NCBI GenBank assembly: GCA_016124855.1
Contig: WGMX01000030.1
Span: 1-40,392, forward strand
DNA from: Anaerolineaceae bacterium
GTDB taxonomy: Bacteria > Chloroflexota > Anaerolineae > Aggregatilineales > Phototrophicaceae
Reading direction: 5' to 3'
DNA length: 40,392 nt
Both the position numbers and the translations under genes were made by a program. Positions 8,658 to 17,211 of the stretch are shown piece after piece. The first letter of the stretch is position 1; the number at the start of each line of letters is the position of its first letter. The notes under the pieces are model-generated. The model ran no database searches. It saw only the letters and a list, made by a program, of their open reading frames with translations, and was not told the DNA's origin.

Positions 8658-8691
8658 ATCTCTAAACCCACTGTGTCTCAGTGGTTCAACC
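8655..8691 (-). repeat. CCACAGAG-type dispersed element, copy 3 (divergent)
   Basis: On the minus strand, just after the thrS stop, is AACCACTGAGACACAGTGGG followed by TTTAGAGATAAGAG. It matches copies 1 and 2 in position, core and purine-rich tail, and its core has become a small palindrome (CCACTG-AGACA-CAGTGG). Confidence 0.4.
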
Positions 8692-8695
8692 GTCT

Positions 8696-10504
8696 TTAAT
8701 TCAATTCCAGCGAGTGACTTTCAATCAAACCCTCAGCCTTAGCGATAAAGTCTGCTAATGGCATTGCGCCCAAATCCTCGTCCGTCCGTAAGCGAACACT
8801 CACACCACCGGCTTCAATGTCCTTATCGCCGACAATCAGCATGAACGGAATGTGCTTTTCACGCGCCTCACGAATCTTGCCACCCATACGATTCTTGCCC
8901 GTGTCAATCTCGACGCGGATGCCCTTCTTACGCAGTTGGCTGGCAACACTTTGAGCATACTCCACATGACGATCAGCCACCGGAATCATCATCACCTGCA
9001 CCGGAGCCAACCACACAGGGAAAGCACCGGCGAAATGCTCGATCAGAATACCGACAAACCGTTCCATACTGCCGAACGGCGCACGGTGGATCATGATCGG
9101 GCGCTGACGGCTGTTGTCATCGGCTACAAATTCCAGTTCAAACCGCGAAGGCAAATTGTAATCGACCTGCACTGTTCCCAACTGCCACTCACGCTTCAGC
9201 ACATCGCGCACGATAAAATCCAGCTTCGGCCCGTAGAAGGCAGCTTCACCTTCTTCAACCGTATATGGCAGCTTCAGTTCGTCACAGGCTTGAATGATGG
9301 CGTTCGTTGCGTTCTCCCACAACTCGTCATCACCGACATACTTTTCACTCTCTGGATCGCGCGTTCCCACCCGTGCGCGGAAATCCACTAAACCCAACGA
9401 GTTGAAAATATTCTGGATCAGGCTTACAACCTTCTTGAATTCTTCCAGTAGTTGGTTCGGCGCGACGAACAAATGCGCGTCATCTACCGTGAAGCCGCGC
9501 ACCCGCGTCAGACCATTCAACTCGCCGGATTGTTCATAGCGATAAACCGTACCAAATTCCGCAAAACGCAGTGGCAAATCACGATATGAATGCTGCTCGC
9601 TCTTATAGATCATGATGTGGTGCGGGCAGTTCATAGGCTTCAGCAGGAACTTATCCTCATCCACGTCAATCGGCGTGTACTGGCTGTCCTTGTAATACGG
9701 ATAATGCCCTGACGTTTCGTACAGTTTGATGTTACCAATGTGCGGCGTAACGACTGGTAAGTAGCCATTCTCAATCTGAGCATCACGCAGCCAACGTTCC
9801 AGCGTATCACGCAGCGTTGCACCGTAGGGTTTCCACAGCGGCAAACCCTTACCCACCAACGGACTAATTGTGAACAGGCCGAGCTTCTCACCGATAATGC
9901 GGTGGTCACGCTTCTTGGCCTCTTCCAGCAAGTTCAAGTAATTCTGCAACTGTTCGGGTGTTTCCCACGCCGTTCCATAAATACGCGTGAGTTGTTCACG
10001 GTTTTCGTCGCCACGCCAGTACGCGCCCGCAATCGGCTTGAAGGTGATGCTAATGGCATTTGGGTCAATTTCTTTTGTGTTCTTGACGTGTGGCCCACGA
10101 CACAAATCCGTGAACGTATCCTGTGTATAGAACGTCATTTTCTCGGCTGGTGAAGCGATTTCGTTGCCGTTTTCATCAACACGACCATTCACCAGATCGT
10201 TGATAAGTTCTGTCTTATACTTCTGGTTCTTGAAAAACTTCAAAGCCTCATCCGGTGAAACTTCTTTGACTTTAAAATCATAGCCGCCTTTGATGATTTC
10301 CTTCATCCGGTTTTCGACCCACTTCAAGTCTTCTTCCGTCGGCTGCTGCGACAAACCGAAGTCGTAGTAAAACCCATCCTCAATGGGCGGCCCTATGGCG
10401 ATTTGGGCATCAGGGAAACGCTCCAACATCGCCTCGGCCATAATATGCGCCGCAGAATGTCGGATGCGGTAAAGCTGACTGTTGACATAATCTTGCTTGG
10501 ACAT
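8696..10504 (-). CDS. thrS: Threonyl-tRNA synthetase lacking the TGS domain
   Basis: A 602-residue class II synthetase that charges tRNA-Thr. The editing domain carries H16 and H20 (HSAAH) and C135/H139 (CRGPH), equivalent to H73, H77, C182 and H186 of the E. coli enzyme. The catalytic zinc ligands C293, H344 and H473 correspond to C334, H385 and H511. The anticodon-binding domain fills the last 110 residues (PVQVMMIPVADRH onward). The protein begins about 57 residues later than E. coli ThrRS, so the N-terminal TGS domain is missing. A good AGGAG site fixes the ATG at 10504 and no longer frame is available. The leader of about 80 bases up to the preceding terminator is too short for a full T-box. 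Confidence 0.97.
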   Translation of the reverse strand: MSKQDYVNSQLYRIRHSAAHIMAEAMLERFPDAQIAIGPPIEDGFYYDFGLSQQPTEEDLKWVENRMKEIIKGGYDFKVKEVSPDEALKFFKNQKYKTELINDLVNGRVDENGNEIASPAEKMTFYTQDTFTDLCRGPHVKNTKEIDPNAISITFKPIAGAYWRGDENREQLTRIYGTAWETPEQLQNYLNLLEEAKKRDHRIIGEKLGLFTISPLVGKGLPLWKPYGATLRDTLERWLRDAQIENGYLPVVTPHIGNIKLYETSGHYPYYKDSQYTPIDVDEDKFLLKPMNCPHHIMIYKSEQHSYRDLPLRFAEFGTVYRYEQSGELNGLTRVRGFTVDDAHLFVAPNQLLEEFKKVVSLIQNIFNSLGLVDFRARVGTRDPESEKYVGDDELWENATNAIIQACDELKLPYTVEEGEAAFYGPKLDFIVRDVLKREWQLGTVQVDYNLPSRFELEFVADDNSRQRPIMIHRAPFGSMERFVGILIEHFAGAFPVWLAPVQVMMIPVADRHVEYAQSVASQLRKKGIRVEIDTGKNRMGGKIREAREKHIPFMLIVGDKDIEAGGVSVRLRTDEDLGAMPLADFIAKAEGLIESHSLELN

Positions 10505-10583
10505 GGTTGCTCCTAAATTTGCGCTGATAGCGGTGAGCTGCTTTGAAAGCTCAGCCGGAAAGATACAAGTTGGCTATACAAAT

Positions 10584-10610
10584 AAAAACGCCAGATCAGA
10601 TGTCTGGCGT
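10584..10610 (-). terminator. Intrinsic terminator of the 10656-11072 gene
   Basis: Eight-base arms ACGCCAGA and TCTGGCGT (10588-10595, 10603-10610) are followed on the minus strand by TTTTTATTT, a textbook terminator that separates the unknown upstream gene from thrS. Confidence 0.85.
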
Positions 10611-10655
10611 ATTATAATCGGCTTCGGGTGAGATCGTCAGGTGTTTTCCTGTGCG

Positions 10656-11072
10656 TTATCCCTCAACCACCAGTACATCTGAAATAACAACCGCAGCCAC
10701 CTCAGTCGTGGCGCGTTTGCCAGTAGTCGTAGTTCGAGTTGTAGTCTCGTCCTCAGTCACCAACGTGAACACACTTTCAAACATATCCAGTGTGAAGAGG
10801 TTATCGATTGTATCTTCGATGGTGTCGCGTTCCAGATTTTCCACCACCACATGCGGTGTTTCCAACACGGCATAACGCACGGGCAGTGCATCCGGAACCT
10901 GCTTGCTAACAGCCAAACTCAACTCCATTTGCCGCTGTAAGTAAGGGATGGTTATAAAGAGCGAGTTATAAATTTTACCGCTTTCGGTTTCGACAATCAC
11001 ATCACATGAATCCGGTTCGCCGGAGTCATTGGCGTGCATTTCAATCCATACGTGCTTGGGCATCTCAATCAT
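10656..11072 (-). CDS. Unknown protein, 138 residues
   Basis: A small soluble protein with no recognised family. The first 90 residues look folded (KHVWIEMHANDS, SCDVIVETESGKIYNSLFIT, YAVLETPHVVVENL), with beta strands and a short helix. Residues 107-125 are a low-complexity stretch very rich in Thr (EDETTTRTTTTGKRATTEV), and the tail is hydrophobic beta-like (VAAVVISDVLVVEG). The ATG at 11072 has an AGGTGA site. It is flanked by its own terminator and about 240 upstream bases in which I see nothing beyond AT-rich promoter-like sequence, so it is probably a single-gene transcript. Function not assigned. Confidence 0.65.
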   Translation of the reverse strand: MIEMPKHVWIEMHANDSGEPDSCDVIVETESGKIYNSLFITIPYLQRQMELSLAVSKQVPDALPVRYAVLETPHVVVENLERDTIEDTIDNLFTLDMFESVFTLVTEDETTTRTTTTGKRATTEVAAVVISDVLVVEG

Positions 11073-11312
11073 AATAATTCACCTGACATCACTAACTAAT
11101 TGTTGGCTATAAAAAGCAATATTCTGATGTCTATTTGTAATTTTTATCACACACCGTTGAAAGCATATGACAAATGAAGGGCGTTTGTCAAGCACTTCGA
11201 AATGGCCTTAATGTAGGTCGCATATTGCACTTCGACAAATGATCGTTTTAAGCATTAAAGCTCACAAAAAAGTGAATTCTTATCTGGATAAAGCCGCCGA
11301 TTTGGCCCAAAT

Positions 11313-11945
11313 TTATATACCCGTAACCCCAATGCCTTGCAGGATGAGCCGCAGCCCAAATAAGACCATAACAACTAACGTCACCAAGAAAATGCCGCGC
11401 GTCACCCGCTCATCAATACGCCGCAGCCGGTCAAAGACCAATATATACAGACTAAGGATGCCAATAAACGTGCCGTAAAAAGCCAGCAGGAAGGCCAAGC
11501 CCATCCATAACGACTGGTTAAGCCCTTGAATCAGCAGCGGCCCATTGATGGTCGTCCAAAAGATATAAGGACCGGGGCTAACCCATGCCATAACCGCGCC
11601 TTGCAGCAGTGTACGTACCGGACTGATGCCATCGGGTGCTGCTGCTTCGGGCTTAAATGAGGCTTGTCCAGCTTTGTACTGCCGCCAAGATGCGTAGGCA
11701 ATCCACAGCAGATATAAACCGCCAACCAATTGAATAACGCGGATGAGTTCCGGGGGAAACTGCTTGAGGATAACCAATACCACTACCACAATAGGCACAT
11801 CCGTAACCAACGGCGTTAGCGCTAAAATTATGCTTTTGCGCCAACCCAGTGCCAATGTCCTGCCGATCAAAAAACTGGTAAATGGCCCCGGCTGCGCACC
11901 CGCAGCAAACGCAATGCTAACACCCTGCGAAACAAAATAAAACAT
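11313..11945 (-). CDS. LysE-family exporter
   Basis: A 210-residue inner-membrane protein with about six hydrophobic segments. The N-terminal signature AAGAQPGPFTSFLIGRTLALG is the PGP motif of the LysE/RhtB amino-acid exporter family, and the second conserved region (WVSPGPYIFW, about 120-130) repeats it in the C-terminal half. Members export lysine, threonine, homoserine or other small molecules by proton exchange; the substrate cannot be inferred. A terminator separates it from the acyltransferase gene upstream, so it has its own promoter. Confidence 0.85.
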   Translation of the reverse strand: MFYFVSQGVSIAFAAGAQPGPFTSFLIGRTLALGWRKSIILALTPLVTDVPIVVVVLVILKQFPPELIRVIQLVGGLYLLWIAYASWRQYKAGQASFKPEAAAPDGISPVRTLLQGAVMAWVSPGPYIFWTTINGPLLIQGLNQSLWMGLAFLLAFYGTFIGILSLYILVFDRLRRIDERVTRGIFLVTLVVMVLFGLRLILQGIGVTGI

Positions 11946-11966
11946 GACATCTCTTTCGTATCAAAT

Positions 11967-11997
11967 AAAACGCGCCCTGCGAATTGAGTCGGGCGCG
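11967..11997 (-). terminator. Intrinsic terminator of the acyltransferase operon
   Basis: Arms CGCGCCC (11971-11977) and GGGCGCG (11991-11997) with TTTTATTT on the minus-strand 3' side lie just after the acyltransferase stop and before the LysE start. Confidence 0.85.
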
Positions 11998-12020
11998 ATT
12001 TTAAGCATCCACTATTTCAA

Positions 12021-13139
12021 TTACAGAAGTGGGATTGAACCCGGCTTCTCTTCCACGTACTCTTCTTCTTTGCCACGCTGACGGAAGCGCCGAATCGGTT
12101 TGACTACCAAGCGCATTCGCTGCTTGCCTGCCCAACGACCAATCGCGCTCAGTTGGCGCAGTCCGGTTTCCATCGCGCCGCCCTCATCGTAACCAAAGCG
12201 ATAGGTCAGAAAATAAGGGTTATCTTTCAAATAGCCCAGCGCTGCATCACTGGCATCGGCTAATTTTACAGGGTCATGTTCTGTATCCAGCGCTTGTAGA
12301 GCCTGCACAGGCAGCTTTAAATTACGGGCAAATACATCCAATAAGAGGGGGCGGTGAAAGAACTTCGCCAGCATTTCGGGGCGGCTGATTTGCAGTTCAG
12401 ATGGAAGTTCTACAACTTGACCATCAAAACTCTCAACCTTGAGTTGCAGTTCAAAACGCTCATCAACAATGCGCCGCCAGCGTTTCTTATCCGCCTCCGG
12501 TATCAGCGCGTCCACCTGAGCCATAATATAACTGGCAGCATCTTCAAGTGCCTGCTTACGGGGTTTATCGGTCGCGTCCGGGTCAACCGCCGGAATCATA
12601 TGTCCGATGTTCATGCTGACTTCTGGGCGCTTCAGTTTGAAAGCATTCGCTAGCGCACCATCAATGCCACCAAACCCAATCGGCACTATCGGCGCACCCG
12701 ATTGATAACTGAGCCACGATACACCCGTTCTACTTTTCTTGGCGCTCGATTCCCAGATGCCACCTTCAGGGAAAATGCCCACTATCCCGCCCTGTTTGAG
12801 TACATCCAGTGCTACCGTCAGCGCCCCACGATCCATTTCACCCCGACGTATGGGGATGTATCCCCAAGCATGGACAGCCCAACCATAACGGGGATCAAAG
12901 GGAATATCGCCGTTACCGATCAGTTCGACTTGAGTGGGCGCAACCAGCACCATCATCACGGCTTCCAACATGGCAACGTGATTACCGACAAGGATCATCG
13001 GCCCTTTGCGCGGCAAATTCTCGTAGCCGCTCACACGCAGTCTGGTCAGCAGCCGTAATAAACCATAGCCGAGGAAGCGCAGCACAGCACGCGACACGAC
13101 CCTACGCGGATAGCGTATCGAAAGCGATTCAGAAGCCAT
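12021..13139 (-). CDS. PlsC-type acyltransferase with extended C-terminus
   Basis: A 372-residue protein with a PlsC domain in residues 15-210. Motif I is NHVAMLE (53-59), where the His is kept but the usual Asp of HX4D is Glu59. The substrate loop is around GYIPIRRGEMDRG (93-105), motif III is FPEGGIWESS (123-132) and motif IV is APIVPIGFGG (149-158). The family acylates lysophosphatidate, glycerol-phosphate or other lipids on the cytosolic membrane face. Residues 210-372 are an extra helical, charged region not needed in PlsC, so it may act on another substrate. It starts seven bases after the winged-helix gene stop, with its ribosome site inside that gene's end. Confidence 0.85.
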   Translation of the reverse strand: MASESLSIRYPRRVVSRAVLRFLGYGLLRLLTRLRVSGYENLPRKGPMILVGNHVAMLEAVMMVLVAPTQVELIGNGDIPFDPRYGWAVHAWGYIPIRRGEMDRGALTVALDVLKQGGIVGIFPEGGIWESSAKKSRTGVSWLSYQSGAPIVPIGFGGIDGALANAFKLKRPEVSMNIGHMIPAVDPDATDKPRKQALEDAASYIMAQVDALIPEADKKRWRRIVDERFELQLKVESFDGQVVELPSELQISRPEMLAKFFHRPLLLDVFARNLKLPVQALQALDTEHDPVKLADASDAALGYLKDNPYFLTYRFGYDEGGAMETGLRQLSAIGRWAGKQRMRLVVKPIRRFRQRGKEEEYVEEKPGSIPLL

Positions 13140-13146
13140 ATTCGAT

Positions 13147-13842
13147 TTAATCTACCTGTTTCGTAAGACTGATGTCCGACGTATACGCCGCAATTGGCGC
13201 AGATGAAGCACTTTCAGTCACATCTAAGTCTACGTACATACCGCCCGCGACGGTGATGTCGTCCGGATTCGGCCCCAGTTGGAAAACCTGCACCTTGATT
13301 CGCGCCTTGTTAAATTCTCCGGCAGCTACAGTGAAGGTTTTATAAGCCTCTTCATTGACCAAATCGACTGACGCTTCCTGCGGGCGAGTCGGTTCGGCGT
13401 TCACCAACGATACACGCATCACAACATCCGCAACATCATTCAGCTCGTGGTCAGGAGTCGATGGATAAAAACCGACATGAAAGGCAGTTGGCACACCGGA
13501 CTGCAAGGTCTTTGGAACCACAACCACCATCTTGCGACTGACTTTCACTTCCACTGGCGCTTTACGAACGGCATTATCCGCCGGAAAGTCAGCGTCATAT
13601 TCAACTAACTCTTCAACCGCTTTTGAACCACTTTCGCTCAAACGGTAAGCTTGGTCACCGTCCATTTGGAGGTAACCTTTGGTTACGAGCCGCCGGATGA
13701 CCTTACCAAAAGTACGGTCACTTAACCCGACCTCATCGGTGATCTTCATGGCATGGGCGACAGGATCATTTAACTTGCCAAAATAGCGGAGCACATCCAA
13801 TGCTTCGGGTGGAAGTGCCTTAAGGTGGAACGGTAAGTCCAT
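13147..13842 (-). CDS. Winged-helix protein with beta-rich C-terminal domain
   Basis: A 231-residue protein. Residues 8-80 look like a winged helix-turn-helix of MarR/ArsR shape (LDVLRYFGKLNDPVAHAM, then SDRTFGKVIRRLVTKGYL as recognition helix, DGDQAYRLSESG as wing). Residues 95-231 are predicted beta-rich (MVVVVPKTLQSGVPTAFHVG, ADVVMRVSLVNAEP, FNKARIKVQVFQLG), resembling an immunoglobulin-like or similar sandwich. No ligand or metal site is evident. The coupling to the acyltransferase gene seven bases downstream suggests a role in envelope-lipid control, but that is inference. AGGATAGG supplies the ribosome site. Confidence 0.7.
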   Translation of the reverse strand: MDLPFHLKALPPEALDVLRYFGKLNDPVAHAMKITDEVGLSDRTFGKVIRRLVTKGYLQMDGDQAYRLSESGSKAVEELVEYDADFPADNAVRKAPVEVKVSRKMVVVVPKTLQSGVPTAFHVGFYPSTPDHELNDVADVVMRVSLVNAEPTRPQEASVDLVNEEAYKTFTVAAGEFNKARIKVQVFQLGPNPDDITVAGGMYVDLDVTESASSAPIAAYTSDISLTKQVD

Positions 13843-13962
13843 AAACCTATCCTGATCTATTTATTTAAACAACTGAATAATTTCAGTATAGCGCAGATTA
13901 TTCATCAGACAACTTGAGCTATGCCGCTGTACAAATGGTTTGTTCAGTCGCTATATCACTGG

Positions 13963-15276
13963 TTAAAGGAGTATAACCCGTGCCTTGCCAGTACGTGGCG
14001 AAGTGACATGACGCGTATCCACCACCAATTTGGCATGGTCAAGCAGATGTTGATAGTCAAATCGGCTGTGACCGGTCGTAATGACAACACAATCTGTTCC
14101 GGCTACTAAGTCATCATTGTAGACTTCACTGTGCATCACTGTACCATCCTCCAAACGTAGCTCTGCCACGTAAGGATCGTGGTAAATAATGGATGCGCCT
14201 TTTTCTTGTAAGAGTTTCAAAACATCCAACGCCGGACTTTCGCGCACATCGTCAATATCACGTTTGTAGGCGACACCTAAGACCAGCACTTTCGAACCAC
14301 GTACTGCCTTGCCATCATCGTTCAGTCCATTCGTAATTTTATCCATGACGTAGTGCGGCATATAGGCGTTCATCTCACTGGCAAGCTGAATGTAACGCGA
14401 GTTGTAGTGCAGCGTTTTCATCTTCCAACTGAGGTAAAGCGGGTCAACCGGAATACAATGTCCACCGACACCGGGGCCGGGATAAAATGGCATGTAGCCA
14501 AATGGTTTGCTGGTGGCGGCTTTGATGACTTCCCAAACATCCACGCCCAACATGTCGCACATGATCGCCATCTCATTGACGAGGCCGATGTTCACCGAGC
14601 GAAAGGTGTTTTCCATTAGTTTCACCATCTCGGCGGTTTTGGGTGATGAGACTGGCACGATGGTATCGACGGCGGCTTTGTAAAGGGCGACGGTCACTTC
14701 GGTGCATTCGGGTGTTACGCCACCGATAACTTTGGGGGTGTTGCGCAAGTGATAACGTGGATTGCCGGGATCGATGCGTTCGGGGGAAAAGGCCACGAAT
14801 ACATTCTCACCCACTTTAAAGCTGTTATGCGCCAATCTTGGAAGAATGGTTTCCTCCGCCGCGCCGGGATAAGCCGTGCTTTCCAAGACGATTAACATGC
14901 CGTAGTGACAAATTTTAGCAATCGACTCAACCGCGTTAATCACATAAGACATGTCCGGCTCTTTGATGGCATTCAACGGAGTAGGAACACAAATGCTCAC
15001 CGTGTCAGCATCGCGCAAATCATCATAGTTGGTGGTGGCGCACAGTTTCCCACTTTTGACCAATGGGGCTACCCGTTCTGAGGGAATATCAATGATGTAG
15101 CTTTCGCCCCGATTGATGCTCGCAACCTTATCGGCTGCCACATCTAACCCGACCACGTTGAATCCAGCTTCGGCGAATTCAACCGCTAAGGGTAAGCCCA
15201 CGTAACCTAAACCGATGACACTGACGCGGGCGCTGCGGTTGTTCAGACGGTCGAGCAGTTGTTGTTGAATACTCAT
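13963..15276 (-). CDS. wbpA: UDP-N-acetylglucosamine 6-dehydrogenase, WbpA type
   Basis: A 437-residue nucleotide-sugar dehydrogenase of the UDP-glucose/UDP-ManNAc family. It has the Rossmann start VIGLGYVGLPLA (20-31), the central STAYPG (133-138), Lys219 in the KLMENTFR motif, and the catalytic Cys274 in GPGVGGHCIPVDP. The stretch PFGYMPFYPGPG and its length favour the UDP-GlcNAc (WbpA) subgroup, which oxidises C6 twice with NAD to make the uronic acid used in surface polysaccharides. No other wbp-type gene is adjacent. The ATG at 15276 lacks a strong ribosome site. A 120-base gap with no terminator leads into the winged-helix gene. Confidence 0.88.
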   Translation of the reverse strand: MSIQQQLLDRLNNRSARVSVIGLGYVGLPLAVEFAEAGFNVVGLDVAADKVASINRGESYIIDIPSERVAPLVKSGKLCATTNYDDLRDADTVSICVPTPLNAIKEPDMSYVINAVESIAKICHYGMLIVLESTAYPGAAEETILPRLAHNSFKVGENVFVAFSPERIDPGNPRYHLRNTPKVIGGVTPECTEVTVALYKAAVDTIVPVSSPKTAEMVKLMENTFRSVNIGLVNEMAIMCDMLGVDVWEVIKAATSKPFGYMPFYPGPGVGGHCIPVDPLYLSWKMKTLHYNSRYIQLASEMNAYMPHYVMDKITNGLNDDGKAVRGSKVLVLGVAYKRDIDDVRESPALDVLKLLQEKGASIIYHDPYVAELRLEDGTVMHSEVYNDDLVAGTDCVVITTGHSRFDYQHLLDHAKLVVDTRHVTSPRTGKARVILL

Positions 15277-15352
15277 TACTTCTACTTTTCACTAGATCAC
15301 ACATGACGCGCCATTATAATCGCCTTGCCACGATGCCTTCAAGCGTCCACTC

Positions 15353-15386
15353 AAATAGAATGCGCCTGACGAAAGTCATCAGACGC
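15353..15386 (-). terminator. Terminator of the five-PDZ gene
   Basis: On the minus strand an eight-pair stem (15362-15369 with 15379-15386, one G-U pair in RNA) is followed by ATTCTATTT. It lies downstream of the 80-base repeat and upstream of the wbpA start. Confidence 0.6.
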
Positions 15387-15421
15387 TTCTAACTGCTTGT
15401 TGTTCGATTGTGGATGGGCTT

Positions 15422-15500
15422 GAAAGCAACCAGAACCCCTACCCTAACCCTCCCCCGTAAACGAGGGAGGGAATAAAGATAAATTTTCTATTTACTTTCG
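15422..15500. repeat. 80-base palindromic dispersed repeat, copy 1
   Basis: This matches 19339-19418 nearly base for base along its length. Its core is an imperfect palindrome at about 15448-15471: CCCTCCC, then CCGTAAACG, then AGGGAGGG. It begins with GAAAGCAACC and ends ATTTACTTTCG. It lies 10 bases beyond the stop of the five-PDZ gene. No coding potential or transposase is seen; it behaves like a small non-autonomous or REP-like element. Confidence 0.75.
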
Positions 15501-15510
15501 GTGTTACGGC

Positions 15511-17211
15511 TTACATTGCTGAACCGTTGGTGAGCGGTGATGAAGGTTCTGGCGTGGGCATCTGGAACGGGAAGCCGTTCATGCCATCCTGACCCGGGAA
15601 CTGGAACATACCGCTGTTTGGCATTTGGTCGAGCGTGACATCTAACTGCGTGGATTTACCATCGCGCATCACATCCAACTTGACGCTGTCACCGGGTTTA
15701 TGGGCTGCCAGCAGATCACGGAGGTTATGTTCGCCGTTGACCGTATCGCCATTGACGGCGGTCACTACGTCATTGACCTTCAGGCCAGCTTTTTCGGCAG
15801 GTGACTGGGGCATAACCTGTGTAACCAACGCGCCGACGGTTTCGGTGACGTTATGTTCTTTGGCAACCGACGGGTCAAGCATGACGAACTGCACACCCAA
15901 GCGTGAGCCGCCCGCCGCAAAGGGGATGTTAAGGAAAGGCTCATTGCCGAAACCCATGCCAAAACCGCCCATGGCAAAGCTTTGCAAAGCGGTAGCCGGA
16001 ACCTTTATATCCTGATCTTTACCGTCGCGAGTGACCGTCAAGGTAACATCAGCGGTGCTGTTCTTCACTAAATAGGCCATCAAACCAGCCGGATCATAAG
16101 CATTTCCATCGAACTTGGTGATCTTATCGCCTTCGCGCAAACCCGCTTTGTAGAGGTCGCTGTCCTGCGGCAAAGCGCTGAGCGTCCATGACTTGTCTTT
16201 ACCATCAAAGGTAAGCCCCATACCATTTGGGTTCACCGGCATCGGGTTCATGTCGATTGTGGCAGCAGCTAACGTCGCATTGACGGTAACTGTCTTACCA
16301 TCACGGGTGACTTCAATCGCAACATTGTCACCAATCTTGTGGGTTTGGACGGCTGCACTGGCAGATTGAGCGTCCTTTACTTCAGTGTCACCAATCTTGG
16401 TTAGTACATCACCGACCTTGAGGCCGGCTTTCTCGGCGGGTGAACCAGCGACCACCGTGCGAACGACAGGGCCGTTATCACTATTTTCGAGCGACACACC
16501 CAGCATGGGTCGATTTGTTACTGCCGGATTAGCAGGCACGGCAGGCGAAGTGGTGATTGAACTGCCAGCCGCTAAAGTCACATTCACAGTTACAGTTTTG
16601 CCATCGCGAGTCACTTCGACTGCAACATCGTCGCCTACTTTGTGCGTAAGTACGGCGGCACTGGCGGCGGCGGCATCGGTAACGGCAGTGTCACCGATCT
16701 TGGTCAAGACATCACCGACCTTGAGGCCAGCCTTCTCGGCGGGTGATCCGGCTGCGACGACACGAATTGTCGGGCCGTTATCGGTATTTTCAATCTGAAC
16801 ACCTAAAACCGGACGTGTCCGTGATGGGGTTGCGGCGGCGGGCGGTTGAATGGTGGTTGGACGGGCTGCCAAAGTCACCTTGACATCCATCGAAGCTGTG
16901 CCACGTGTGAGTGTCACGGTGATGACATCGCCCACTTGGTGACCACTGATTACGCCAGCAATGGTATCGGGTGTGACCGCTTTGGTATCAATGGCGGTAA
17001 TCACGTCATCGACTTTGATGCCTGCTTTTTCGGCAGGACTGCCTGCATCAACTTGATCGACCTTCACACCTTTATCAGCAGAAGTTACGCCTACGCCGAG
17101 GAACGGCTTGGCGCTGTTATCTTGTGCCCCTACGATGCCGAATGCTGATACCACAACTGCCAAAATCAGCAGAGCGACAACTGAACGAGCACTGAGACGA
17201 TTTTTAAACAT
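15511..17211 (-). CDS. Secreted protein of five tandem PDZ domains
   Basis: A 566-residue exported protein. A signal peptide covers residues 1-29 (hydrophobic 10-26, ending GIVGAQ). Five PDZ domains follow at about 35-115, 133-215, 235-316, 332-405 and 436-528, four of them with the SPAEKAG(L/I)KV-DDV carboxylate-loop core. Domains 2 and 3 are almost identical, also in DNA, pointing to recent duplication. The linkers are Ala/Pro/Thr-rich. The usual HtrA or Ctp protease domain is entirely missing, so it is probably an extracytoplasmic scaffold or peptide-binding adaptor. GGGAGGAG precedes the ATG. The C-terminus is Met/Pro/Phe-rich and disordered. Confidence 0.85.
   Translation of the reverse strand: MFKNRLSARSVVALLILAVVVSAFGIVGAQDNSAKPFLGVGVTSADKGVKVDQVDAGSPAEKAGIKVDDVITAIDTKAVTPDTIAGVISGHQVGDVITVTLTRGTASMDVKVTLAARPTTIQPPAAATPSRTRPVLGVQIENTDNGPTIRVVAAGSPAEKAGLKVGDVLTKIGDTAVTDAAAASAAVLTHKVGDDVAVEVTRDGKTVTVNVTLAAGSSITTSPAVPANPAVTNRPMLGVSLENSDNGPVVRTVVAGSPAEKAGLKVGDVLTKIGDTEVKDAQSASAAVQTHKIGDNVAIEVTRDGKTVTVNATLAAATIDMNPMPVNPNGMGLTFDGKDKSWTLSALPQDSDLYKAGLREGDKITKFDGNAYDPAGLMAYLVKNSTADVTLTVTRDGKDQDIKVPATALQSFAMGGFGMGFGNEPFLNIPFAAGGSRLGVQFVMLDPSVAKEHNVTETVGALVTQVMPQSPAEKAGLKVNDVVTAVNGDTVNGEHNLRDLLAAHKPGDSVKLDVMRDGKSTQLDVTLDQMPNSGMFQFPGQDGMNGFPFQMPTPEPSSPLTNGSAM

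Noticed and set aside
8852..10153. Several plus-strand frames opposite thrS
   Set aside because: They are antisense shadows of a strongly conserved gene.
10505..10583. T-box leader before thrS
   Set aside because: Only about 80 bases are available after the preceding terminator, and no T-box consensus or antiterminator hairpin is seen.
16244..16860. Long direct DNA repeats
   Set aside because: They are the duplicated PDZ 2 and PDZ 3 coding units, not a mobile repeat.
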